From Ceratobasidium sp. AG-K (lineage: Eukaryota; Basidiomycota; Agaricomycetes; Cantharellales; Ceratobasidiaceae): DNA of 64,000 nucleotides. A model generated the notes under the pieces. That model had not been told where the DNA came from. It saw only the letters and a list, made by a program, of their open reading frames with translations, and made no database searches. Position numbers and translations under genes: made by a program. The stretch is from assembly GCA_037039685.1 (NCBI GenBank), contig JAWNGF010000003.1:1178001-1242000 (forward strand). Reading direction: 5' to 3'. This document shows positions 10,102 through 19,483 of this stretch, in pieces; the first letter of the stretch is position 1; each line of letters starts with the position of its first letter.

Positions 10102-13100
10102 TTAAGTAATAGCGAAAGTGTTGGAGTCCCGAATGAAGCCGTAGAGGGCCTCGAGTCCAGCTTTGGATCCAAAGATCCTGGGTAGACGGGGAGGGTTGGA
10201 CACCTTGCGCAGATGTGCCCTTGCCTCGTGATGCAGGGGGCAGTCCAGGAGGACGTGCCAGGTAGTTTGAATTTTAGTGCCGCACGGACACGCAATGTCC
10301 CTATCTGGTATGAACCGTTGGAAGTACTCGCCGACAGAGCAGTGACCCAGGATGACCTGGACCAGTCGGGAGTGAGTGCTGCGGCGAAGGTCCGGGCCAA
10401 GGTGAAAGGCGCCGATTCCACCGCCCGAGAGTGATGGCGGGTGGCGGATGGAGGTCTGGACATGGGTGGATTTGTAAGCAGAGGCCCAGTGGGATCTCCA
10501 TCTTTTGGCGGCTTTCCGGGAGGCGCTCGCGCGTGCCCACGTGATTGTGCGATTGAAGAGTGGGGTCGGGGGAAGGTCGCCTGCCTCTTTGGCGAGTATG
10601 TCAGCTTGTTCGTTGCCTTCTATGCCGTGGTGGGCTTTGACCCATCGGAGTGTGATGTTGTTATCAGGGTGAGCTGCGAGAAAGGAGTCGATTTCCCTGC
10701 GCGCGATAATCGAGCAGAACTGGTTTGGATGTGCAGTAAGACGTGTGATCTGCTGGACCGCCGATTGGTTATCCGAGTGAATGGATATACCGTGCGTGTT
10801 CGAAGCGAGGGCGAGAGAGACGGCACGACGGGTAGCCTGCGCGAGAGCAAACATCTCGGCGTCAAATACCTCCGCCCTTGGTCCGATTCCAATCCGACCG
10901 GTCTCCAATTCCTGGCCATTTTGTATGATGGAGAAACCGCAGCCAACCTTTCGGCAACCTGCCACGATACGCGCTGAGCCGTCAGTGAATACCATCATAC
11001 GGCTGGATGCAGACTCCGCTGCGATCATGCCTATGGCGGTTTCCACTGCATGGTCGCGTTCGCTGCGGCTATCCTCTGAGGTGGGGCATATGATTTTGAG
11101 TCTCCGTCCGAAATCGTCAGGCGACTCCCACGGGCTGGCCAGGTATGGGTCGATGTACTCGATGTCGGGGTGGGACAGGGATGCAATTGCATATATGGAG
11201 GTAGTTTGAGAGGTGCGGGAGGTGTCAGGCTGGGGCGCAGCTTGGTCGTGCGAGTCCCACGTCACTGGGAGGCGACGGGCAATTTCTGATTTGATGGGTA
11301 AGCGGCGGAGGCGGGCAGAGGCGCGTTCGATGAGCTTTTGGAGTGTGATGTGCATGGGTGCAATCGACGCTGCATGTTCCATAGCGGGGACTGGCGACGT
11401 GCGGAATGCTCCAAGGAGCCACCGGAGTCCGACGTTCTGGGTTTTCACAATGGGTGCAATGAGCGACTTGTAGTTCCTGGACCGGAACCATATTGAAGAC
11501 CCGTATGTGAGGATGGGGACGACGCAGGTTTTGAAGAGGATGCGGGCGTGGTAGACTGAGAGCCCACGGACCGTATTGGCGAGCATCTTGAGGCCGGCAA
11601 TGACAGACAGTCCTTTGATGGCCATCTTGCGTACGTGGTCCTTGAAGTTCAGCCGACGGTCGAGGAAGAACCCCAGCCATCGAATAGAGTCGGCAGCTCT
11701 GACGGTATGCGCGCCGCCGTTGGGTTTCTCTAGGACAACGTTCGGGTTCTGCGTCAGGTCGCGGTTTGAGCAGGCAAAGTGGATGAGTTCGCTCTTCTCG
11801 AGTTCGAATTCAAGGCCAAGCTTCCTGAGGGTGGAGTTGGCTGTCTGGGCGGCTTCCTCGAGTTCGTCCCGATTAGAGTTGAAGGACCGGCCAGTAACCA
11901 TGATAGTGAAGTCGTCAACGTATGCTCGGACTGAGATCTCGGGCTCATGGCGAAAGAGGTAGAGGATTGGGAGCGAGTAGAGCGAAGAGAGAACGGGAGA
12001 GAGCGGAGACCCTTGTGGAATCCCTACAGGCTGAAGCAAGACCGGATTGCATAGGAGATCGTCGATTCTAATCTGGATGGAGCGATTCTGGAGATAGGAT
12101 CCGAGCCAGCCACAGATGGTGTCGGCGAAGCCAAGACGACGGAGAGTGAATATGAGACGATCGTGGTTGACATTGTTGAAGTATCCCGAGATGTCCATGG
12201 TGAGTAGCGAGGCTTGTTGTCCATGTGACCAGGCTGATTGGACGTCGTGTGCGAGGGTGAGTCCAGCGTCAACGCAGGAGGAGTTGTCCCGGCCGCCAAA
12301 TTGGGTGAATGGGATTAGGTTGAACTTCCCGACCTCATGGAGTAGTCGAGTTGTCACGACCTTCTCCAGGCATTTGGAGAGCGTCTCTAGAAGGGAGATG
12401 GGGCGGTAAGAGCGTGGGTTAGACATATCGCTCTTGTTAGGTTTGGGTATGACTTGTACAACAGCGTTGCGGAGGCAGGTCGGGTGATATCCAAGCTCCA
12501 GGCATCCGTTGTACAGTTGTACAATTTGGTCCGGCAGTACCTGAAAAGCCCATTTGAGTAGGCGATAGTTGGTGCCGAAAGCGCCAGGAGCTGAGGTGTT
12601 GGACGACTTATCTAATGCGGTCTGGACCTCGTGTCGGGTGATCGGGTGGTGGTTTCTTCTGGGCTGGAGTGGTATGCCCAGAGGATCTGTGGAGTCGACT
12701 TCGGGTGGGTTGGATGGGAAGAAGGCCTCCTTGAACGCTCTGGCCTGTGCCTGTGGATCCACGAGTACTTCTCCGTTGACCCTAAGTGGTGGCACCTTCG
12801 AGTTTCGCTTGCCCTTGTACCAGTTTGTCTTCTCAAAGAGGTTATCGATGGTGACCTCTTGGAGGAGTTCGTTGAAGTGGTCGCGTTTGGCTCGGCGGAT
12901 GGCAGAACGGAGTTGACCTCGGGCTTGTTCAAGGGGGGCCCCTCCATCGGTGCATCGGTTGATGTTTCCAACCGCCATATCGCACTCCTCGTTCCACCAC
13001 TTGGCCCGTGGGGCTTTGGTATTGACCTCGATCCGCTTCATGACTTTCCGAGTCGCGTCCTGCATAGCTTGGAGGATCAATCGAGCCCCGCATTCGAGAT

Positions 13101-13989
13101 CTTGAGTATGTTGATAGTGTACGGGGAGGGGGTTGTGTTCGATTTGTAGTGCCAGTTCAGCGACCCAGTCATCGTGTCGTTCAGTGTCTATGCAGTACCT
13201 GAAAGTCGGTGCGCGGGGTGAGTACTGTGGACTGCATAATGGTTGGATCGACCATGTTATGCAGTTATGGTCGGATCCCATGGCATGATCGGGCGAGCAC
13301 TCCCAGTCATCGATGAGTCCCAGTTCGCGAGCTTGCGTATTGATAATAGTGAGGTCGATGATCGAGTCGCGTTGGTTGCGCTTGCCTCTACGGGTGGGCA
13401 CATTTAGGTGGTTAAGGATGTCGAGGTCATTCGCGAGGATCCACTCGGCGAGATCAGTGGATTCGGCAGACTGCGACGGTGGGGGCGAGTCCCCGAGCTG
13501 CCATAATTGGTGATGGAGGTTGAAGTCGCCAGCAATGACAGAGGGAGTGTCCATGTCATGAGGATGCTCAATGATATTGGTGAGCGTTCGGTTAAACCGC
13601 TCGCCGTGGAGGTAGACATTGTGAATGCGGATTTTGTTGCCGTGGAGCTGGAAGTCGACGGCAAGGTTGTCTCTGGAGAGAGGAATGTCAGCAGCCAGTG
13701 TAGCCATGAGGCCTGAGACCCCTTTGCGATAATAAATAGAGACCCCAGGGGGGCAAGTAGGCCCGATATCCGGGGGAAGAAGGCAGTGCCATGCGCGTGA
13801 GGCGGTGGTGCCATAGATAGGAGAGTCAGAGTCAGAGATAGACTTAGCGTGGCCGATTGGACCCCACCATGGGTCTTGTATTAGCATTATGTCGAAATTA
13901 TCGTACGTGGGAGCCGTGAGGAGGGCGTGTATGCGGTGTGAGGACCCCGCAACGTTGAGTTGCAGCACATGTATGGGTTCGTTATTCAT
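10102..13989 (-). CDS. LINE ORF2: endonuclease-reverse transcriptase-RNase H
   Basis: An intact frame of 1295 residues from the ATG at 13989. Domains in order: an AP-like endonuclease (LQLNV near the start, IQDPWW where the usual Glu is Asp, AGDFNLHH, SDHN); a reverse transcriptase with YRPISLL, DISGYFN, GIPQGSPLSP and the catalytic YVDD; an RNase H with TDGS, a Glu in DAEMFALAQA, HSDNQSAV and EQADILAK; and a C-terminal Cys/His cluster (CPCG...HVLLDC) found in many such ORF2s. The ATG overlaps the ORF1 stop as ATGA, so translation may be coupled by termination-reinitiation. The frame also stays open upstream to 14097 inside ORF1. No stop or frameshift interrupts it, so the enzyme may be functional, though the truncated ORF1 makes autonomous movement unlikely. 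Confidence 0.95.
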   Translation of the reverse strand: MNNEPIHVLQLNVAGSSHRIHALLTAPTYDNFDIMLIQDPWWGPIGHAKSISDSDSPIYGTTASRAWHCLLPPDIGPTCPPGVSIYYRKGVSGLMATLAADIPLSRDNLAVDFQLHGNKIRIHNVYLHGERFNRTLTNIIEHPHDMDTPSVIAGDFNLHHQLWQLGDSPPPSQSAESTDLAEWILANDLDILNHLNVPTRRGKRNQRDSIIDLTIINTQARELGLIDDWECSPDHAMGSDHNCITWSIQPLCSPQYSPRAPTFRYCIDTERHDDWVAELALQIEHNPLPVHYQHTQDLECGARLILQAMQDATRKVMKRIEVNTKAPRAKWWNEECDMAVGNINRCTDGGAPLEQARGQLRSAIRRAKRDHFNELLQEVTIDNLFEKTNWYKGKRNSKVPPLRVNGEVLVDPQAQARAFKEAFFPSNPPEVDSTDPLGIPLQPRRNHHPITRHEVQTALDKSSNTSAPGAFGTNYRLLKWAFQVLPDQIVQLYNGCLELGYHPTCLRNAVVQVIPKPNKSDMSNPRSYRPISLLETLSKCLEKVVTTRLLHEVGKFNLIPFTQFGGRDNSSCVDAGLTLAHDVQSAWSHGQQASLLTMDISGYFNNVNHDRLIFTLRRLGFADTICGWLGSYLQNRSIQIRIDDLLCNPVLLQPVGIPQGSPLSPVLSSLYSLPILYLFRHEPEISVRAYVDDFTIMVTGRSFNSNRDELEEAAQTANSTLRKLGLEFELEKSELIHFACSNRDLTQNPNVVLEKPNGGAHTVRAADSIRWLGFFLDRRLNFKDHVRKMAIKGLSVIAGLKMLANTVRGLSVYHARILFKTCVVPILTYGSSIWFRSRNYKSLIAPIVKTQNVGLRWLLGAFRTSPVPAMEHAASIAPMHITLQKLIERASARLRRLPIKSEIARRLPVTWDSHDQAAPQPDTSRTSQTTSIYAIASLSHPDIEYIDPYLASPWESPDDFGRRLKIICPTSEDSRSERDHAVETAIGMIAAESASSRMMVFTDGSARIVAGCRKVGCGFSIIQNGQELETGRIGIGPRAEVFDAEMFALAQATRRAVSLALASNTHGISIHSDNQSAVQQITRLTAHPNQFCSIIARREIDSFLAAHPDNNITLRWVKAHHGIEGNEQADILAKEAGDLPPTPLFNRTITWARASASRKAAKRWRSHWASAYKSTHVQTSIRHPPSLSGGGIGAFHLGPDLRRSTHSRLVQVILGHCSVGEYFQRFIPDRDIACPCGTKIQTTWHVLLDCPLHHEARAHLRKVSNPPRLPRIFGSKAGLEALYGFIRDSNTFAIT

Positions 13990-14630
13990 GATTGAACGGT
14001 TGGGTCGATATTGTTGAAGAGGATGTTCGTGATGGGTACGCGGTATTGAGCGCGGGAGGGGCAAGCAGGGTCGTTGAATTTGTGGGCCCCCTGGCATGTT
14101 CTACATTTCGTCGGGTGCGGGCATGGCTGGTCAACGGGGATTGCATCGGCTCGGCAGGGGTCGCATTTCTCGCGATGCATTTTGGTGCTGTGCTTCCCAG
14201 CGCAGTGGTGGCAGGTGTATTGCCTCTTGCAGGACTCTTGGGGGTGGCCATACGATGCGCATCGATTACACACCTTGAGCAACGGCTTGTCGTTCCATCG
14301 TTTCGGCGTTACGCGACCTGCAAAGAAATGCAGTTGCATTTTGAGGAGTTGTTGGAGTTTTGATCCATCTGGGTCTTCAAACGAGAAAGAGACCGAGGAT
14401 TTGGGTTTGGTGATGGTTTCTGGTTTCGAGACCCATCGGGGGTTCTGGGTAATCGTCAGGGATTTGATGAAATCATTGGTACGGATCTCCTCGAGGAGAG
14501 TGGCCTCGTCATATGGGGTGGCATTCATGAACCGAATTCCTGTGGTCATGTTAGCTAGCATAACTTTGGACCACGCTACGTCTCGGTGGAATGTGGCCAG
14601 GGCTGGGAGTTTGAGAACGGTTTTGATGTT
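13986..14630 (-). CDS. LINE ORF1 (gag-like, CCHC), 5'-truncated
   Basis: The C-terminal part of an ORF1 nucleic-acid-binding protein. The first in-frame Met is at 14561 (191 residues from there), but the frame continues upstream to the element's edge at 14630, so the N-terminus is missing. Three zinc-knuckle-like units are visible: CNRCASYGHPQESC, CHHC...HREKC and CRADAIPVDQPCPHPTKC. The stop overlaps the ORF2 start by ATGA (13986-13989). In LINEs this protein coats the RNA; the remnant keeps the knuckles but not the usual N-terminal region. Confidence 0.85.
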   Translation of the reverse strand, partial: NIKTVLKLPALATFHRDVAWSKVMLANMTTGIRFMNATPYDEATLLEEIRTNDFIKSLTITQNPRWVSKPETITKPKSSVSFSFEDPDGSKLQQLLKMQLHFFAGRVTPKRWNDKPLLKVCNRCASYGHPQESCKRQYTCHHCAGKHSTKMHREKCDPCRADAIPVDQPCPHPTKCRTCQGAHKFNDPACPSRAQYRVPITNILFNNIDPTVQS

Positions 14631-14631
14631 T

Positions 14632-14646
14632 CACGTGACCCTAATT
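14632..14646. repeat. Target-site duplication, 5' side of LINE
   Basis: CACGTGACCCTAATT, the exact partner of 9864-9878. It contains CACGTG, an E-box core that was part of the original MCM2/TGS1 promoter. Confidence 0.9.
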
Positions 14647-14846
14647 ATCCGACTTCCGCACTTCCACACCGGAGACACTACTGCGAACCTTTGGCTAAAG
14701 CTACTTGACGAATATTACACGTGCTAGTGTTTCCGCTATTGACGTTGATTTGGAGTTACTAGCGCAGACTAGCGCTTCAGTTTTCTCGAGTGAATCTAAG
14801 CTTGAGCATCTTGGTTGGCTTCTACCAGATCTAGGTTCTACGAAAA

Positions 14847-15986
<1,140 letters not shown>

Positions 15987-16031
15987 CTATTTATTGTACC
16001 GTAACACAACAATGACATGTGGGCTTTCCCT

Positions 16032-17702
16032 TCAGCTCGACGTACAAGGGATGCCAACCTCGTCCGGATCAGACAGGTTTGTGCAGATGTACTTGGGAGA
16101 ACCCTTGGGTGGTGTGATGCTGATGTTCTTCATGTAAACGTAGCAATCCGCATTTGGAGTGCACGAAAGAGAAACTACCGTAGACCCAGCGGATGTTCCT
16201 TTAACATTATTGATGTGCACATCGGTTATTGAAACCTGCGCCGGGTGCTGTGGATGCATTAGCGAACAGCCGAGGAGAGGGAATCACAAAATACTTACTG
16301 TAGCACAATACTATTGACCAAACCGAGGGTACTTAGTAAAGCGACAATAGTCGTTTCGGGGACTCACGGATGCTTCTTCCATATAACACGAATCGATGGT
16401 TACCGGTTTGGTCACATCTTTTACAGTAATATCTTGGTAGGTCACGTTTTGAACTGAAGCACGCTTGAGTTTATCTCTATCTATCGGGTGCCACCAACTC
16501 ACCCATTCCAGAGCCATAGCCACCCGGATAACTCTTGATTCGAACACCGTTCTGGGATTTCGTTCCGTCCAAGCCATTTCCGAACGTGACGTTCTGCCGA
16601 AATATCGTTGAGCTTTTCCACTCGCAGCCAGGGCGATATACTCACCTGAACATAGATATTCTTAATGATATCATAGACCCCTGGGTACTGCGCGATGCTG
16701 CCCACTGACACTCCATGCGATCCTAGCACAACGGCATTTTGGACGGTAATGTCGGTACTGTTGGGTTTAAACGAGACACTGCAAGCATCCATTTAGGCTA
16801 TGTAGACCCCTCAACTAGGAGTATTGCTTACCTGTCGTCCCCTCCATTGTACCACAAGTTCTGGATGGTAACGTGGTCGGAGCGATACGTGCTAGAAAAA
16901 ATTGGGATATATGCGTTCATGAACCCAATATCACTTACTCGAACCCATCGGTATTCTTAGGTAGCTTGTCAGACGAGGATGTCGCATTTATTATGATGTT
17001 GGTAAAGGTAATATGCGATGAGTCTGTGACTAGGTTGAACCTACCAAAGGGTTAGGACAGATCATATATAATGTTGGCCAACATACCACATAGGCGAGTT
17101 GATCATTTTAATGCGGTCATATGTGACTCCAGTAGAGTTAGCTGTCGTTAAAAGGATGGGGCGAATGGTAGGCCTAGGGACCTAGGCATTGATTAGTCTC
17201 TCACCCACGGGATTTCCGTCCACACTTACTGGGTCGTACCAAGGCTGTCCATTCCCGTCGAGGAGCCCCTTTCCGGTGGGAGAATGAAATTTCATGTTCT
17301 TTGCACCATCAACAATAATGGATAAATGGGACGCCTGGAAAGCACTGTACATGGGCATCTCCTGGTTAGTATCTCGCACTAATTTCGATCTTGGACTGAC
17401 AATGGTTGTGACTCCTTGTTCCAGAAAGCTACGTCGCCCTTGAGTTTGAGTGTTCCATCTAGCTGTACTTCACATCCATTGCAGCCCTGAATCTTAAGCA
17501 ACTCGTTGATGGCGTATATCTTCCCCACTGGGAACTGAATAACTCCGCCGTTTCCGCACGACGCGAACGCTGCCTTGATAGCAGGTACATCCGAGATACT
17601 CGAGTTTCCGGCAGAACTCACTACACAGGTGGCCGCGTATGATAACCCAGAGAGTGCTGATAAGACTACCAATGTTTGGAGAACGGTCGTTGAGTGTGAC
17701 AT
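16032..17702 (-). CDS. Polygalacturonase, GH28 family, secreted
   Basis: Hydrolyses alpha-1,4 bonds in pectin outside the cell. The signal peptide covers about residues 1-23 ([19 protein letters not shown]). The GH28 catalytic signatures are present: NTD ([10 protein letters not shown]), DD (YNGGDDS), HG ([10 protein letters not shown]; Ser replaces the usual first Gly) and RIK (GVRIKSY). Exons: 17397-17702, 17230-17334 (or to 17361), 17087-17181, 16939-17040, 16832-16891, 16646-16778, 16503-16593, 16368-16453, 16299-16310, 16032-16247, giving about 401-410 residues. The 12-nt exon 16299-16310 encodes YCAT and keeps the conserved Cys before [10 protein letters not shown]. Whether exon 2 begins at 17334 or 17361 is open; both are in phase. 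A TATAAA lies about 45 bp upstream. Endo or exo action cannot be decided with confidence. Confidence 0.9.
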
Positions 17703-18141
17703 TTGGGAAATGAGGGCAATGCAGTTGGTAGCGACTCACAGGTCTTTATAGTTGACACAGGGCAACAACGGGCCGCATGGGGCAACAGTCAGCAAGGGAC
17801 ATGAATTAGAGGTCACCCATTCGTGCTATTATTAGTAGAGAACTTCGTGGTCAGAAACATGTGATGTCTACTTCTTATAAGATAAGAAGACTCACCGGGC
17901 CGCCGCAGTGACGCGCCATGACTAGACCGGCCTTACAGAAATCCAACGAGTCCGATGAAAGCGGAAGGAATAAGGTATCAAAACCATGGTAATCCCAGCG
18001 GGCCAACCGATTGTATTACTCGCAACAAAGTCGGACACACTCATCATTAATCAACCTAAAGGCACAAAACGGGCTTCTTGATAATACATGCATCAATCCT
18101 GTGTAATGTGACTACAACATGCTTACAATAACAGTACAGTG
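17703..18141. other. Promoter region of the polygalacturonase gene
   Basis: About 440 nt between the GH28 start and the 3' end of the FIT gene. It contains TATAAA (minus strand, 17745-17750) and GATAAG (17881-17887 area). No gene seen. Confidence 0.5.
17745..17750 (-). promoter_or_regulatory. TATA box of the polygalacturonase gene
   Basis: TATAAA on the minus strand, 43-48 bp upstream of the ATG at 17702. Confidence 0.5.
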
Positions 18142-19273
18142 CTAAATCTCAGGTTTTTCCATAGGAACAACGCGAGGCGCCGGCGGTGGAGCTCGCGACA
18201 GCATAGGGACCGGAAGTTCAATTATGTATATGGCAACCAGCCCAGCCACTAGCAACAACGTTAGCAAGCGAGCGAGTGATTGAAGACCGGACACTTACGG
18301 AATCCAGTTGCTTTCTCAAACGCCGTATGAAAATACATAGCCGTAGTGAGAGACATCATGAACCAGATGCCAAGGAGGGCCATTGCAGCCTTGACTACGA
18401 TCTTGTGCAAGTAGGAAGCATGGTGCTGAACTGTTCCAGGAACGGGATCGAGTGATGGATAGACAAGGGGAAGGGAGATAGAGATTTGCTCTGCAAGGAA
18501 AAATATCGACATGGTCAACAAAAAGATGTGACCGGAAATGTCGTGTCCACTATAGAGCTTAGGAACGGCGTGCCATTTGGGATCCAACGAGTGTGTGGAG
18601 AACCGTGAAGCAACTTCGGATGCGAATAGCGTCGGGTGGGTAACGGGGGAGACCGGCTGGCTGTAATAGCAGAACTCGGTTGGGACGCTCACCATATTCG
18701 AAACGGCGTCAGGGCTAGGCGGAAGGAGAACAACACATTGTCCACCAGAGAGCGAGGCGAAGCGGTGGAATACGCTAGGGCCAAAGAACCACACTGTGAA
18801 CAAGGACCAGATGCCCGTTGCAATAGCCCACTCCGCCACGCGACCGCCTTTGCGCAGGTGCGCGGGCCCAGTGAACCAAAGGGCAAAAAATGCCGCGCTC
18901 GTCCATCCCCAGGCTTTCTTGACGAATAACTGGTTGAATATGTTGGATTTTCGAGCAAAATATGATGTCTCTGCGGCGGGGTGTGGAAGGTGGGCCACGA
19001 GTGGGTCCGATGTGTCCAAGGAGGTATTGTTTATGAGCGAATAGATCGTACCGCCTCCAATCAAGGCGGACAATATTGAAAGTACCAGTAGTCTGTGTAA
19101 AAGTAGCGGCGATGTCGCCGGTTCGGATAGTGCAGCATTCGCAGCGGCAGGTGATTGCACTCGCTCTTGTTTCGACGAGGTGGCGACACCATTACGCCGT
19201 TGCGACGATGTGTTCTAGCAAACCAAATCAATAAACGGGTACAAGCAGCATATGAGACACTCACATGCGACAT
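18142..19273 (-). CDS. FIT family protein (Scs3/FITM-like)
   Basis: FIT proteins are ER membrane enzymes needed for lipid droplet budding and, in yeast (Scs3, Yft2), phospholipid homeostasis; they act as acyl-CoA diphosphatases. Three exons (19265-19273, 18299-19214, 18142-18248) give 343 residues. Exon 1 holds only MSH. The protein has about six hydrophobic segments and the family landmarks YFARKSNIFNQLFVKKAWGW, the first catalytic His in SGHDISGHIFLL, and a second His in the MYFHTAFEK region. The end is short and Pro-rich (RAPPPAPRVVPMEKPEI). The first segment HRLLVLSILSALIGGGTIY is a membrane helix. It lies downstream of, and on the same strand as, the DAL5-type transporter (210 nt gap). 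Confidence 0.88.
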
Positions 19274-19483
19274 TATTGGGATGTCAGCCAAGATACTCGA
19301 GGGGAGGTGGTGGAAAGTAGCTATTACTCAAGGGTGACGTCAGTCCATAAATTAACATGGAAGGTCACGTGAGGAGGCGTCTTCACTCTCCACGTAAACA
19401 AGGCACATTTAACATCATAAGCTGCTAGCATTCACGTAGTGTACACTTATACAAATCTCAATCAATATCTCCGTCTGTGAATT

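Larger units (their letters stand above)
9879..14631 (-). mobile_element. 5'-truncated non-LTR retrotransposon (LINE), Tad-like
   Basis: An element of about 4.75 kb on the minus strand is bounded by perfect 15-bp duplications (9864-9878 and 14632-14646). It ends in a poly-A tail of about 25 nt, seen as T at 9877-9901, with a 3' untranslated part of about 200 nt (9902-10101). It carries a CCHC ORF1 and an ORF2 with endonuclease, reverse transcriptase and RNase H, the layout of the fungal Tad group. The ORF1 frame is open through the 5' boundary with no start before 14561, so the copy is truncated inside ORF1. The perfect duplication, long tail and intact ORF2 point to a recent insertion. It lies between the divergent starts of MCM2 (9790) and TGS1 (14847), in an original gap of only about 290 bp. 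Confidence 0.95.

Noticed and set aside
10441..13716. Plus-strand frames across the LINE
   Set aside because: Antisense to ORF2; no recognisable domains.
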